DNA of 64,000 nucleotides from Hyphomonadaceae bacterium (GCA_022843225.1 JALHOC010000001.1:118874-182873); one strand, 5' to 3'. Counted from the first letter of the stretch, positions 47,812 to 57,423 are shown. Notes: generated by a model from the letters alone, not told the origin. Numbers and translations are program-made.

Positions 47812-48198
47812 CTAGCGCGCGCGGTAGGGCAGGTAGCCGCGTTCCACCATCCGTCGCATGGCTTCGTAGCTTTCGGTGAGTTCCTCGAATGCACGCCGCA
47901 GCGCCGTCAACTCCTCGATCTGAGCGAGCGTCAGGGCGTGGCCGGCCTCGGTCATGGCGACGGCGCGCGCCACCCATTTCGAACGCGCGTTCGCGGCCGC
48001 CACTGCGAGGTGCTGAAACTTGCTCAGGTCGGTGGCGTGGAGCGTCTGGGCCACGACTTCGCTATTGGCGGCGTAAGCGGCGTAATCGATCTGTTCGAGA
48101 TGGCCGCGCAGCTTGCGCTGTTCTTGAGGATCGAGCGCAGGCTCCGGCTCGAAATGCTCCGAACCACGCCGAACGCTGTTGCTCATTGTGCTGGACAT
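47812..48198 (-). CDS. Hypothetical helical protein
   Basis: A 128-residue, mostly helical, charged protein with likely coiled coils (LDPQEQRKLRGHLEQIDYAAY and ALTLAQIEELTALRRAFEELTESYEAM). It ends ERGYLPYRAR. No membrane segment or motif recognised. It could start at 48198 or at the internal ATG 48183. Transcribed in the same direction as mazG, 61 bp downstream of it. Confidence 0.65.
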   Translation of the reverse strand: MSSTMSNSVRRGSEHFEPEPALDPQEQRKLRGHLEQIDYAAYAANSEVVAQTLHATDLSKFQHLAVAAANARSKWVARAVAMTEAGHALTLAQIEELTALRRAFEELTESYEAMRRMVERGYLPYRAR

Positions 48199-48259
48199 AG
48201 GGCCCGCTCCATCGACAGACCGACAAGGTCCTTGAATGGGTTAGGTTATCTCGCTTGGG

Positions 48260-49126
48260 TTAAAGGGCCGTTCGCGCTGAGGTCTTTTCCGCCCGCTTCG
48301 CCTCCAGCCACAGCTTCTCCATGTCGTCCAGCGGCTGCGGCCCGCTGCGTCCCTCTTCGGCCAACGCGCGCTCAATGAACTGAAAACGCCGCGTGAACTT
48401 GGCATTGGCGCGCCGCAGAGCCTCCTCGGGATCGACCTTCAGCTTGCGGGCGAGATTGGCCATCACGAAGAGGATGTCGCCCATCTCTTCGGCGATGGCG
48501 TCCTGATCCCCGGCCGCGCGCGCTTCCTTCAACTCAGCCAATTCCTCTTCGAGCTTCTCCAGCACCGGCTCGGGCGTCGGCCAATCGAAATTGATCCGCG
48601 CGGCGCGTTTAGTGAGCTTCTCGGCGCGCATCAGAGCGGGGAGGGCCATGGGCACATCGTCCAGGAGCGAGGCGCCTTTGGCGGCGCGCTTCTCGGCCTT
48701 CATGGTCTCCCAGGCCTGGGTCTGCTGCTCTGCCGTGCGATCATCGCCCTCTGACCCGAACACGTGCGGATGTCGTTCGATCATCTTGTCGGCCAGCGCC
48801 TGGGCGACGTCGGCGAAGTCGAACACGCCTTGCTCCTCGGCCATGCGGGCGTGGAAAGCGACTTGGAACAGGAGATCGCCCAGTTCTTCTTTCAGCGCAG
48901 GCATATCCGCGCGTTCGATTGCGTCAGCGACCTCGTAGGCTTCCTCGATCGTGTAAGGCGCGATCGTCCCGAAATTCTGCTCAAGGTCCCACGGGCAGCC
49001 GCCTTTAGGGTCGCGCAATGTCGCCATTACATCGAGGACCGCCTGCGTTGCCGACGCGTTGCGGGTGAGCGCCTGCTGGCGGTTGGGCTGGTTTTCGTCA
49101 GCCTTTTCATTGTGTTGGGCGGGCAT
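48260..49126 (-). CDS. mazG: Nucleoside triphosphate pyrophosphohydrolase MazG
   Basis: Hydrolyses NTPs and dNTPs to monophosphates, a house-cleaning and stringent-response role. The 288 residues have two tandem MazG domains; the first carries LRDPKGGCPWDLEQNFGTI, then EEAYEVADAIE and EELGDLLFQVAFHARMAEE, the second EEELAELKEA...EEMGDILFVMANLARKL. Both EExxE/ExxD metal patterns are present. Follows the usual alphaproteobacterial linkage after hflX, but with three other genes between. Confidence 0.95.
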   Translation of the reverse strand: MPAQHNEKADENQPNRQQALTRNASATQAVLDVMATLRDPKGGCPWDLEQNFGTIAPYTIEEAYEVADAIERADMPALKEELGDLLFQVAFHARMAEEQGVFDFADVAQALADKMIERHPHVFGSEGDDRTAEQQTQAWETMKAEKRAAKGASLLDDVPMALPALMRAEKLTKRAARINFDWPTPEPVLEKLEEELAELKEARAAGDQDAIAEEMGDILFVMANLARKLKVDPEEALRRANAKFTRRFQFIERALAEEGRSGPQPLDDMEKLWLEAKRAEKTSARTAL

Positions 49127-49182
49127 GCATTTCTCGCATAAGATAGATTATGGGCAACGACGCTGACTTTGAGAGACCCGAC

Positions 49183-49998
49183 TCAGATAGGCAGATCGGC
49201 GCGCCAGCCATCATAGCCCGGCTCCACCCCCGTCGGCAGCCTCACCTTGAGCGTCTGGTAGTCGAGATCGATGTGCATGTTCGTGAGCACGGCATGGCGT
49301 GGGCGCGCGCGCGCGATCCAAGCAAGCGCGAGGTCCAGATGCGCATGCGTGGGGTGCGGCTTCTCGCGCAGCGTATCGACGATCCACAGCGCCAAGCCGC
49401 CAAGGTGCGCCCATGTCGCTTCCGAGATAGCCACCACGTCGTTCGAGTAGGCGAAGTCCGCGACGCGGAACCCCAGCGACGTGGAGAAGCCGTGGTCTTG
49501 TTCGAGCGGCAGTATTTCCAACGCGCCACCGGGGCCCTCGATCGCGAGAGGCACTAGAGGCGCCATGTGTCCGGCATCACGCGCCATGGCTGGGTAGCCG
49601 CCTTGGGTTTCGAACGCATAGGCGTAGCGAACCATGAACGTGCGCCGCGTGGGCTCGTCAATCCAAACCGGAACCTGCCGGCGGTGCTTGATGAAGAAGG
49701 CGCGGATATCATCGAAGCCCGCGACTTGATCGGCGTGATCGTGACTGATCAGCACGGCGTCGAGATGGCTCGGCTTCGCCTCCGCCAGCTGCGTGCGCAG
49801 GTCAGGCGGCGTATCGATCAGCACGGTCGTCGCCTGCTCTGGCGCGCCTGCGTCGCCGTTCCACTTCTGCAGCAGCAATCCGCAGCGTGTACGCCGGTTC
49901 TTGGGCTCGTTTGGATCACACACGCCCCAATCGCCGGTGGCGCGCGGCACGCCGCCGGAAGAGCCGCAACCGAGGAGGGTGACACGCAAAGTGCCCAT
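49183..49998 (-). CDS. MBL-fold metallo-hydrolase (PhnP-like phosphodiesterase)
   Basis: A 271-residue beta-lactamase-fold protein. The metal site is seen in LLGCGSSGGVPR, ISHDHADQVAGFDDIR and EATWAHLGG region, with a later HLDLALAWI. Zn-ligands fit phosphoribosyl cyclic phosphodiesterases and related nucleases. The ATG at 49998 overlaps the tatD TGA; a GTG one codon before is the other option. Last gene of the rlpA-to-MBL operon. Substrate unknown. Confidence 0.88.
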   Translation of the reverse strand: MGTLRVTLLGCGSSGGVPRATGDWGVCDPNEPKNRRTRCGLLLQKWNGDAGAPEQATTVLIDTPPDLRTQLAEAKPSHLDAVLISHDHADQVAGFDDIRAFFIKHRRQVPVWIDEPTRRTFMVRYAYAFETQGGYPAMARDAGHMAPLVPLAIEGPGGALEILPLEQDHGFSTSLGFRVADFAYSNDVVAISEATWAHLGGLALWIVDTLREKPHPTHAHLDLALAWIARARPRHAVLTNMHIDLDYQTLKVRLPTGVEPGYDGWRADLPI

Positions 49999-50780
49999 CA
50001 CGATGGCCGTGCGATGGTTGGGAAGAGGCGGAAGACATTCTCGGCGAGAAGGGCGCTCCCCTCCCCCTCTTCCAGCCCACGCAATTTGCAGAAATAGGCC
50101 TGCACCGCAGCGACGTGCGCGGGCTCGCAGCGTTGGCCGCGAAACGGAACCGGCGCCAGATAGGGGCAGTCGGTTTCGACAATGACGCGATCGAGCGGGA
50201 CCATCCTCGCCACCTCGCGCACGTCCTCGGCGTTCTTGAAGGTCATGATGCCAGAGAACGAGACATAGGCCCCCAGCGCCAGCGCCCTCCTCGCGAGCTC
50301 CATGCCGCTTGTGTAGCAGTGCATCAGGATGCGCAAAGGCCCCTTCCCCGCCTCCTCCTCCAACAGCTGCGCCATCGCCTCGTCCGCTTCACGCGTATGG
50401 ATGATGAGGGTCTTGTCCAGTTTGCGCGCGGCTTCGGCGTGCGCACGAAACACGTTCACCTGATCCTCGAACGGGCTGAACTTGTAGTGCTGGTCCAGCC
50501 CCGTTTCGCCAACGCCGACCACTTTTGGGTGCGCGCCCATTTCGATCAAACGCTCGGCGGTAAGATCGAGATGGTCTTTGGCATAGTGCGGATGCGCGCC
50601 GACGCTGGCGTAGATGTCCGTATTCGCTGCAGCGATGGCGATCACCTTTTTGAAGTTCTCGATTTTGTCGCAGATCGTGATCATGCGCGTCACGCCCGCT
50701 TCGCGCGCGCGTGCGATCACCGCGTCGCGATCATCGGCGAAGCTCTGGTGGTGCAAGTTGACATGGCTGTCGATCAGCAT
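49998..50780 (-). CDS. TatD-family metal-dependent hydrolase
   Basis: TIM-barrel nuclease/deacylase family, 260 residues. The opening motif reads DSHVNLHH, where most TatD proteins have DxHxHL; the second ligand His is Asn here. Further sites GETGLDQHY, HTREADEAM, HCYTSG and VETDCPYLAP are normal. DNA repair or D-aminoacyl-tRNA work has been proposed for relatives. Lies 6 bp after holB; the metG gene often found between them is absent. Confidence 0.92.
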   Translation of the reverse strand: MLIDSHVNLHHQSFADDRDAVIARAREAGVTRMITICDKIENFKKVIAIAAANTDIYASVGAHPHYAKDHLDLTAERLIEMGAHPKVVGVGETGLDQHYKFSPFEDQVNVFRAHAEAARKLDKTLIIHTREADEAMAQLLEEEAGKGPLRILMHCYTSGMELARRALALGAYVSFSGIMTFKNAEDVREVARMVPLDRVIVETDCPYLAPVPFRGQRCEPAHVAAVQAYFCKLRGLEEGEGSALLAENVFRLFPTIARPS

Positions 50781-50786
50781 GGCGCT

Positions 50787-51788
50787 TCATCGCCGCGACG
50801 CTGCGGCGCGGTCAAGCACGCCAACGGCGCGCGCCAGCGCGTGGCGCGGGTCCATGTCGAGCCCTTCGGCTTCCTGACGCAGCGTTTCGAGCGCCGACCA
50901 CGCCTCCGCCCAGGCTTCACTGTTCTGCGTTGCGCCTGTCGCCCGGGTCCATTCCGACGCCAGCTCCAACACGCCTGCCAAGCGCTCGTACGGTTCGCCA
51001 GAGAGCTTGTCATAGAGCCGGTTGAGCACGGCCCCGGCCTGGCCATGCAGGATCGCCGCCTCCGCGCTTGCCAGCCCGAGCGCACCCGCATCCACGCCTT
51101 GCGCCTGCAACGCGATCGAGCGGCCGGGACGTCCCTTGGCCAAGGCGATCAAGGTATCGTCGCCCTTTGCGCCCAGGGCCGTGCGCATGGCGGCGTCGTC
51201 TAGCGTGCGCAGCGCCAGGCGTCGGCAACGCGAGCGGATGGTGGCGAGCGCCGCGCCGGGCGCATGGCACACCAGCAGCAGTACGGAGCGTGCGGGTGGT
51301 TCCTCCAGGGTTTTCAGGATTGCATTCGCCGCGTTGCGATTGAGGTCGTCCACGGCGTCGATGATCGCCACGCGCATGCCGCCTTCAGAGGGCGCGAGCG
51401 AGAAGAAGTTCCCAAGCTCACGGGCGTCGTCGACAGTGATCTCGCGCCGCGCCTTGCCACGGTCGTTCAAGCCGCGCCTGAGCACAAAGAGATCGGGATG
51501 TGAGAGCGCCGTGATGCGTCGCGCGATTTGATCTTCCGGATCGACATCAAGCGGGCGTGGCCCTATGCGCCTCGCTCCGAGAGCCGCGCGCGCGAAGCGA
51601 TACGCCAGCGTCGCCTTGCCCACGCTCTTTGGGCCCGTGAGCAGCCAAGCGTGGTGCATGCGCTCACCCGCCAGCGCATCGGCGAGTGCTTTCTCTTCGA
51701 CATTATGCCCCACGAACGAGAACGTCTCGCGCGGATGCGGCGCGCTGGGCTCCTTGTCGGTCTCTGGCGCGGGCTTGTCGGACTTCAT
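50787..51788 (-). CDS. holB: DNA polymerase III delta-prime subunit
   Basis: Clamp-loader subunit, 333 residues: GPKSVGKATLAYRFARA as P-loop, then a sensor region with IIDAVDDLNRNAANAILKTLEEPP, which is the hallmark of delta-prime. The classical zinc-binding cysteines are not seen in the segment between, a feature of many alphaproteobacterial versions. Start overlaps the tmk stop (ATGA). Length is normal. Confidence 0.92.
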   Translation of the reverse strand: MKSDKPAPETDKEPSAPHPRETFSFVGHNVEEKALADALAGERMHHAWLLTGPKSVGKATLAYRFARAALGARRIGPRPLDVDPEDQIARRITALSHPDLFVLRRGLNDRGKARREITVDDARELGNFFSLAPSEGGMRVAIIDAVDDLNRNAANAILKTLEEPPARSVLLLVCHAPGAALATIRSRCRRLALRTLDDAAMRTALGAKGDDTLIALAKGRPGRSIALQAQGVDAGALGLASAEAAILHGQAGAVLNRLYDKLSGEPYERLAGVLELASEWTRATGATQNSEAWAEAWSALETLRQEAEGLDMDPRHALARAVGVLDRAAASRR

Positions 51789-52414
51789 CGACGCGCGTCC
51801 ACGGCGCGCATGGCGGCGGCGCGCACATCATCCCGTCCCATCGACGCATCGATCACCACACACCGTTGCGGTTCACGCGCCGCGATGGCGAGGAACTCCG
51901 CACGAACACGCTCGTGGAAAGATATGTCCTTTTTCTCGAAGCGGTCCTCGCCTGCATCGCCCCCACGTGACCGCGCAAGCCCTTGCGCGGGCGCGATATC
52001 CAAAATGAGCGTCAGATCGGGAACCTTTGCGTCGATCAAGGCGTTCAACTGGTCCAGCACCTGGCCGCTCAAGCCGCCGGCGCCGACCTGATAAGCGCGG
52101 GTTGAATCGTAGTAGCGGTCGCAGATCACGATCGCGCCGCGAGCCAGTGCTGGCCGGATGGTGTGGTTCAAATGATTGAGACGCGCCGCCGCGAACAGAA
52201 GCGCTTCTTCCAAAGCACTCCAGCGATTGGCGTCGCCCTGAACCAACAGCGCGCGGATGGCGTCAGCGCCTGGCGCGCCGCCTGGTTCGCGGGTGAGCAC
52301 CACTTCGCGTCCCGCAGCGCGCAAAGTTTCACCCAAGCCCCGCGCCAGTGTGGATTTGCCCGTTCCCTCGCCGCCTTCGAGCGTGATGAATGTGCCTTCG
52401 GCCATCGGCCTCAT
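51785..52414 (-). CDS. tmk: Thymidylate kinase
   Basis: Phosphorylates dTMP. The 209 residues show P-loop GGEGTGKST, the DRYYDSTRAYQ motif and the lid region SRGGDAGEDRFEKKD. The ATG at 52414 overlaps the dac stop (ATGA); a second ATG three codons later has GAGG nearby and is also possible. Coupled with holB. Confidence 0.95.
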   Translation of the reverse strand: MRPMAEGTFITLEGGEGTGKSTLARGLGETLRAAGREVVLTREPGGAPGADAIRALLVQGDANRWSALEEALLFAAARLNHLNHTIRPALARGAIVICDRYYDSTRAYQVGAGGLSGQVLDQLNALIDAKVPDLTLILDIAPAQGLARSRGGDAGEDRFEKKDISFHERVRAEFLAIAAREPQRCVVIDASMGRDDVRAAAMRAVDARR

Positions 52415-53568
52415 TCAGCGCCGAACAGCGTCAGGCGCAAGCCTTCAAAGGCGCGCGAGAACCAATTGGCGCGCCCGATATTGCGGCTGGCGGCCAGGGG
52501 AAACGCCTGCGTCTCGTATCCAGTGCCTTCAATTACGAGCCTAGCTACAACGTCGCCTTCGCGGATCGGGCTAGGCACGGGTCCATTATAGACGATGTGC
52601 GCCGACAGCCCCGCGAGCAGCTGGCGCGTGCCGCCAACAGCGATATCCGTTTGCGCCACGAGCGGAACGGCGCCGCGCGAGCCTAAACGCACTTGCGCCT
52701 CGCCGACGGGATCGCCAGCGCGGTACAAGCGACGAGCGCTGTAGTCGTTGAAAGCCGCCGACATGATCCGCAACGCTTCGCTGCGCCGCTCCGCCATCGA
52801 GCGGGTCCCATTAAAAACAATGATACGCCGCTCGCCATTGCGAATAGCCGAGCCGACCAACCCATAGCCGGAATCATTGGTATGGCCAGTCTTCACGCCA
52901 TCGGCGCCATCGGAGGCGCCGAGCAGCGGGTTGCGGTTCTGTTGCGTGCGGTTGTTGTAGGTGAATTCACGCTGCGCGTAGACGCGGTACAGCTCGGGCG
53001 AGGTCATCATGAGGTGACGGGCAAGACGCGCTAGGTCTGCGGTCGAGATCAGATGATCAGGGTCCGGCAGCCCCGTTGCGTTTCGAAAGCGCGCCGTAGG
53101 CATGCCAAGAACCTGCGCGCGCTGGTTCATCTCGGTCGCGAACGCCTCCTCTGAACCGGAGATGCCTTCGGCTAACACCACGCACGCATCGTTTGCCGAG
53201 ACGATGATCACGCCGTTGAGTAAATCGCGCACGCTCACCTCGGAACCAAGTTCCAGGAACATGTGCGAGCCATCAGACATTGCGCCATGGCGCCACGCGC
53301 GCTCAGACACGCGAAAACGCGTGTCCATGGTGATGGTCCCCGCCTGCAAACGCTCCGCGACAAGCAGAACCGTCATGAGCTTGGACATCGAAGCGGGCGG
53401 AACCGGCGTATTGCAATCGTCGCAATAGAGCAGGATGCCGGTTTGCCCGTCCATGATGGCGACGTGGCGGGCCGCCGATGGCGGCGGCGGGGTTTGCTGC
53501 GCGCCCGCATGCGGGACAACAACCAGCGTCGCGAGGATGAGAGCGCAAAGAGCGCGAACCACAATCAT
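52411..53568 (-). CDS. dac: D-alanyl-D-alanine carboxypeptidase (penicillin-binding protein)
   Basis: Trims pentapeptides in the periplasm. The 385 residues have a signal peptide (about 1-23), and the three PBP motifs: SMSK with Ser60 and Lys63, SAN in SANDACVV, and KTG in GVKTGHTND. A C-terminal beta-rich domain follows. Its partners RlpA and Tmk-HolB form the usual alphaproteobacterial run. Confidence 0.95.
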   Translation of the reverse strand: MIVVRALCALILATLVVVPHAGAQQTPPPPSAARHVAIMDGQTGILLYCDDCNTPVPPASMSKLMTVLLVAERLQAGTITMDTRFRVSERAWRHGAMSDGSHMFLELGSEVSVRDLLNGVIIVSANDACVVLAEGISGSEEAFATEMNQRAQVLGMPTARFRNATGLPDPDHLISTADLARLARHLMMTSPELYRVYAQREFTYNNRTQQNRNPLLGASDGADGVKTGHTNDSGYGLVGSAIRNGERRIIVFNGTRSMAERRSEALRIMSAAFNDYSARRLYRAGDPVGEAQVRLGSRGAVPLVAQTDIAVGGTRQLLAGLSAHIVYNGPVPSPIREGDVVARLVIEGTGYETQAFPLAASRNIGRANWFSRAFEGLRLTLFGAE

Positions 53569-53646
53569 GTCTCCGCCGAATCGATACGCGCTGCTTGCGC
53601 CAATTCAGAGCAGCAAACCGGGGCGGCGCGTGCGCGTCAACGCCGC

Positions 53647-54777
53647 TTAGCGGCTCGCGAGCACGGCCTCGCCATAGCCAAGATCGGCGAGGCTGCGGCG
53701 GGCCGCCTCGGCCTCGTCACGGCTGCCCCAGGGACCTACCCGGACCCGGAACAATTCGCCGGCCGCTGTTTGGCGGGTGTCGACCACGACCGGGCCGGCG
53801 CTTTGAACGGCGTCGCGGACGTTTTGGGCGTTGCTCAGGTCCGAAAACGCCCCGACCTGGACGAAATAGCCGCCAGATGTCGGCGCCGCGACCGGTCGCG
53901 CAGTGGCCGCCATCGACATAGGCGCGCCCGCGAGCATGGTTCCGCCCTCTTCTCGGTCACCAGAGGAGGGGGGGAGTAGGGAGGCTGGCCCCTCCTCCAC
54001 ACGTGGGTTGTTTGGCGCGGATGGAGCCGCCTCTCCGTTTGCATTCACCCGGCGCGGGGCTGGGCCAAGATAGCGAACGTGCACCTGAGCATGTCCAGCA
54101 CGCACGAAGTCCAGCGCGACCGCCACACCATGCGAAAGGTCAATCAGACGCTCGCCGACGAACGGCCCGCGATCATTGATCCGCACGATCGCTTCGCGGC
54201 CATTGGCCAGATTGGTGACTTGGACGAGACTATTGAGCGGCAATGTCGGATGCGCGGCCGTCATCGCCTCTTGGTCAAAGACTTCGCCGCTAGCGGTGCG
54301 CTGCCCGTGGAATTGCGGGCCATACCAGGACGCCATGCCGGTTTGCTCATAGCCTGGCTCTGGCGTCGGCACATACCAACGGCCATTGGCTTGATAGGGC
54401 GGGCCAACGCGTTCTTGCTCGAGCCATCCGGGGCGAGCGCCCTGCTCCTCGGGCGCGGCTTCTTGGGAAGAGGCTGGGGCTTCGGCTTGGGCGAGCACCA
54501 ATGGCGTGCGCGGGGCTGCGGGTGGGGGTGCCGAAGGGCGGCGAATGTCAATTACAGCGCCCGCGCGGGGGCGCGCTTGGCGACCATAGCCGTAGGAGCG
54601 CTCGTCGCCGCCAGCCAACTCCGCAGTCTCGTACGAGACGGGCTGAACTGTAGCAGGAGCTGGTTCCACGGCGGCGCCCTGCCCGGCGAACACGATCGGC
54701 GCGGGATCGGCGCTCGCACCGCCAGCGGCGGAAAGCGCGACACAAGCAATGAAAGACACGCGAGCAAAGCGATGCAT
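53647..54777 (-). CDS. rlpA: RlpA-like septal lytic transglycosylase with SPOR domain
   Basis: The 376 residues begin with a signal peptide (about 1-23), then a Pro/Ala-rich stretch, the double-psi barrel (about 165-260; GMASWYGPQFHGQRTASGEVFD, RINDRGPFVGERLIDLS) and a C-terminal SPOR domain (about 300-376; YFVQVGAFSDLSNAQNVRDAV) that binds denuded glycan at septa. RlpA cleaves such strands. The linker (about 262-282) contains a G/C-rich repeat. Confidence 0.93.
   Translation of the reverse strand: MHRFARVSFIACVALSAAGGASADPAPIVFAGQGAAVEPAPATVQPVSYETAELAGGDERSYGYGRQARPRAGAVIDIRRPSAPPPAAPRTPLVLAQAEAPASSQEAAPEEQGARPGWLEQERVGPPYQANGRWYVPTPEPGYEQTGMASWYGPQFHGQRTASGEVFDQEAMTAAHPTLPLNSLVQVTNLANGREAIVRINDRGPFVGERLIDLSHGVAVALDFVRAGHAQVHVRYLGPAPRRVNANGEAAPSAPNNPRVEEGPASLLPPSSGDREEGGTMLAGAPMSMAATARPVAAPTSGGYFVQVGAFSDLSNAQNVRDAVQSAGPVVVDTRQTAAGELFRVRVGPWGSRDEAEAARRSLADLGYGEAVLASR
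53962..53998. repeat. Partial G/C-rich palindromic patch in the rlpA linker
   Basis: GAGGAGGGG and CCCCTCCTC pair across about 20 bases and encode linker residues between the barrel and SPOR domains. It is shorter and less regular than the elements in pdhB and pdhC. Confidence 0.45.
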
Positions 54778-54877
54778 AGGGCGGTTCCGCTCCGAAATCG
54801 AAGCGCGCTTATAGCCCAGAGCCCATTGAGACCGCGTAAGCTTTCATGGTTTTTTCAGGTTTACCAACCCGCAAACA

Positions 54878-56014
54878 TTAGCGCGAGCGGCCGCGCGCGC
54901 TCACTGGCCAAATGTCGATCAAGGTATCGCCGCGCACCACATGATAAGCATCGTAGAGATTGACGGTGGGATCGCAATGCGGCGCAGCGAGCGTGACCGC
55001 GTCGCCCAGTTTGAACTCATGGCCGGGCGCGAACACCGCGCCATGTTCGTCGCCCATGAAGATGAAGCCCGCGCCTAACGGAGCGCCCGCGACGATGGAC
55101 GGCGCGCCGCCATCGGTCGACATCGCCTTGAAGCCCGCATCGATCGTGGCCATGCCGGGCGCATTGGCGCTGATGATGCGCGCGTCGACGAACAACGATG
55201 TTTCGTAGAGCGCCACGCTCGCGCCGCCGAGGTCGCACTCATTGTATTGGCGATCCATGAAGACGTAGGAGCCGACCTGGAGCTCCGTGTAGACGCCCAG
55301 TTCGGCGTCGATACGGTGTGTTCCGGTGCCGCCGCCTGTGATCAGCGGAACCTCGATCCCCGCGCCGCGCAGCAGGTCGAGGATCGTGCTGAGGTAGGCG
55401 GTGCGGTCTGAGATCGCGGCGCGGCGATCGGCGAAGGATTCGATGTGTTGCTGGGCGCCGCAATACATTTGCACGCCGCCAAAGCTGAGCTGGGGCGTCT
55501 CCTTGATGCGCCGCGCCAGCACAAGCGCAGCCTCAGGCGAGGCAACACCTGTTCGGCGAATACCCGGGTCGATGTCGACAAAAACCGAAAGCGGGCGGGC
55601 CGCTTCGCGCACCGCCTCAGCCAAGCGATCGACGTTTTCGGGATGATCGGCGACGACGCGAAGATCGGGGATACGCGCATGAAGTGCGGCGAGCCGTGCG
55701 ATCGCTTGCGGCGTCACCACAGGCGATGTGAGCAGGATCGATCCGATGCGTCCTTCAGCAAGCGCCTCCGCCTCGCCAAGCTTGGCGCAACATACGCCTG
55801 CCGCGCCCGCTTCCATCTGCAGGCGCGCGATATGGACGCTCTTATGCGTCTTTGCGTGCGGGCGCAGCGCGACGCCGCTCTCGCGTGCGAAGGCCGCCAT
55901 GGCCGCGACATTGCGTGTGAACGCATCATGGTCGAGCACTAGCGCTGGCGTGTTGAGCGCGCCCCGCGAACCCCGCTGTCCAATCAGGTGGCGATGCAGG
56001 TCGATGTCACTCAT
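54878..56014 (-). CDS. DSD1-family PLP enzyme (D-threonine aldolase/D-serine dehydratase-like)
   Basis: Fold type III alanine racemase-like protein, 378 residues. NTPALVLDHDAFTRN opens the domain, the PLP lysine is Lys55 in RPHAKTHKS, and a metal/PLP site lies near the C-terminus (HEFKLGDAVTLAAPHCDPTVNLYD). Family members act on D-threonine, D-serine or related hydroxy amino acids; the substrate is not evident. The start overlaps the oxidase stop by ATGA. Confidence 0.88.
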   Translation of the reverse strand: MSDIDLHRHLIGQRGSRGALNTPALVLDHDAFTRNVAAMAAFARESGVALRPHAKTHKSVHIARLQMEAGAAGVCCAKLGEAEALAEGRIGSILLTSPVVTPQAIARLAALHARIPDLRVVADHPENVDRLAEAVREAARPLSVFVDIDPGIRRTGVASPEAALVLARRIKETPQLSFGGVQMYCGAQQHIESFADRRAAISDRTAYLSTILDLLRGAGIEVPLITGGGTGTHRIDAELGVYTELQVGSYVFMDRQYNECDLGGASVALYETSLFVDARIISANAPGMATIDAGFKAMSTDGGAPSIVAGAPLGAGFIFMGDEHGAVFAPGHEFKLGDAVTLAAPHCDPTVNLYDAYHVVRGDTLIDIWPVSARGRSR

Positions 56015-57288
56015 GACGCGGCCCTGGGTTGTATACCGAAGAGCGTCGAAAGATGCGCGTTGGCGAACTTGGCGTTGGGGTCATACTGGTCGCGGACCGC
56101 GCAAAATCGCGCGGCGTCTGGATAGAGATTATGCACATCGGCAGTGGTGAGCGTGTGACGCTTGGCCCAGTGCGGGCGCCCGCCATGGGCGCGAAAGATC
56201 GGCTCGGCTTCGGCAAAAATCGCGCGCCAGGGCATTTTTGCGTATTGATGCATGGAGATTGAGGCGCCTAGCCCCGTGTTGAATGGGCTTAGCCAGATGT
56301 CATCTGCCGCCACGGTGCGAAACTCGAACGGGAACGCCACGGGTAGGCGCTTCTTGCGGACCCAGGCGATCACCTCACGCAGCGCCGGCCAACCATTCGC
56401 GCGCGGCAATTCATACTCCATCTCTTCGAACTTCACGGTCCGATCCGACGAAAAAATCTGATAGGCGGGGCCAACGCGGCGTTGCCGCAGGCCTTCGCCT
56501 ACGATGCGCGGCTGCAAGATCGGCGTGAGGAACGGCGCGGCCGCACAGATATCGCACACGCGGCTAAAGGCGCGGTCGTCCATGTCGTTCTTGCGCTCGA
56601 GCGCCCCCTCGCCCGCGACCGGCCGGAGCGTCTTCACAATGGCGTTCTTGCCATAAGGAAAGACGAAAAATTCCGCATGTCGATTGGCGACAAGATCATC
56701 CCAGCGCTCCGCCACCGCATCGAGCGGATGCGATTCCAAGCGCTCTTCTAAGTGATAAGCTGGCAGCACATCGATTTCGATGCGCGTGGCAATGCCCAGC
56801 AGGCCGAGCGAGAGCCGTTGCGCTTGGAAGAGGTCAGGTCTTTCGGTTGCACTGCAGGTAACAACCGATCCGTCCGCGAGCATCAGCCGAAACCCGCGCG
56901 CAGCCGTGGACAACGATCCAAGCTCAGCCCCGGTCCCGTGCGTGCCCGTCGAGATCGCGCCAGCGAGGGATTGCGGGTTCACGTCGCCCTGATTGATCAG
57001 CGAGACGCCTTGGGCCCACAGCGCATCCGTGAGCTTGGCGAGGCTCCAGCCCGCCGGCGCCCAGACGCGCGTCTTGTCGGCATTGATCTCAACGCCGCCC
57101 TCCAGAGCATCGAGGCTCACCAGCGCGCCCTCGGTTTCGCAGAGCGGCATGAAGGAGTGCCCGGCGCCTACAACGCGGGTTTTGGCCGCGCGCGTGACGA
57201 CCTGCGCGAGTTCGGCTTCAGTTTTTGGTCGGTAGATTTCGCTCGGCTGGGCACGCACGCTACCCGACCAATTCGACCAAGCAGCCAT
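56011..57288 (-). CDS. FAD-linked sugar-lactone oxidase (ALO/GULO family)
   Basis: A 425-residue flavoprotein: FAD_binding_4 domain (about 12-175, with VVGAGHSFMPL and GAISTGTHGTG) followed by the D-arabinono-lactone oxidase domain to the end (HWAKRHT, DPNAKFANAHL). The family oxidises gulono- or arabinono-lactones; in bacteria the physiological substrate is often unknown. Its stop overlaps the DSD1-type gene start, so the two form a small operon. Confidence 0.9.
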   Translation of the reverse strand: MAAWSNWSGSVRAQPSEIYRPKTEAELAQVVTRAAKTRVVGAGHSFMPLCETEGALVSLDALEGGVEINADKTRVWAPAGWSLAKLTDALWAQGVSLINQGDVNPQSLAGAISTGTHGTGAELGSLSTAARGFRLMLADGSVVTCSATERPDLFQAQRLSLGLLGIATRIEIDVLPAYHLEERLESHPLDAVAERWDDLVANRHAEFFVFPYGKNAIVKTLRPVAGEGALERKNDMDDRAFSRVCDICAAAPFLTPILQPRIVGEGLRQRRVGPAYQIFSSDRTVKFEEMEYELPRANGWPALREVIAWVRKKRLPVAFPFEFRTVAADDIWLSPFNTGLGASISMHQYAKMPWRAIFAEAEPIFRAHGGRPHWAKRHTLTTADVHNLYPDAARFCAVRDQYDPNAKFANAHLSTLFGIQPRAAS

Positions 57289-57307
57289 GACGCGCCCTCC
57301 CTCGACG

Positions 57308-57397
57308 TGGCGGATGGGGTGAGATTCGAACTCACGGTGGGCGTGAACCCACGGCGGTTTTCAAGACCGCTGCCTTAAACCACTCGGCCACCCATCC
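57308..57397 (-). tRNA. tRNA-Ser (anticodon TGA)
   Basis: A 90-base class II tRNA with acceptor stem GGATGGG/CCCATCC, anticodon stem GCGGT/ACCGC, anticodon TGA (57361-57363 on the plus strand), a long variable arm (GTGGGTTCACGCCCAC) and encoded CCA. It reads UCA and other UCN serine codons. Confidence 0.97.
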
Positions 57398-57423
57398 AGC
57401 TTGGATCAGACCGCCCGATCTTA

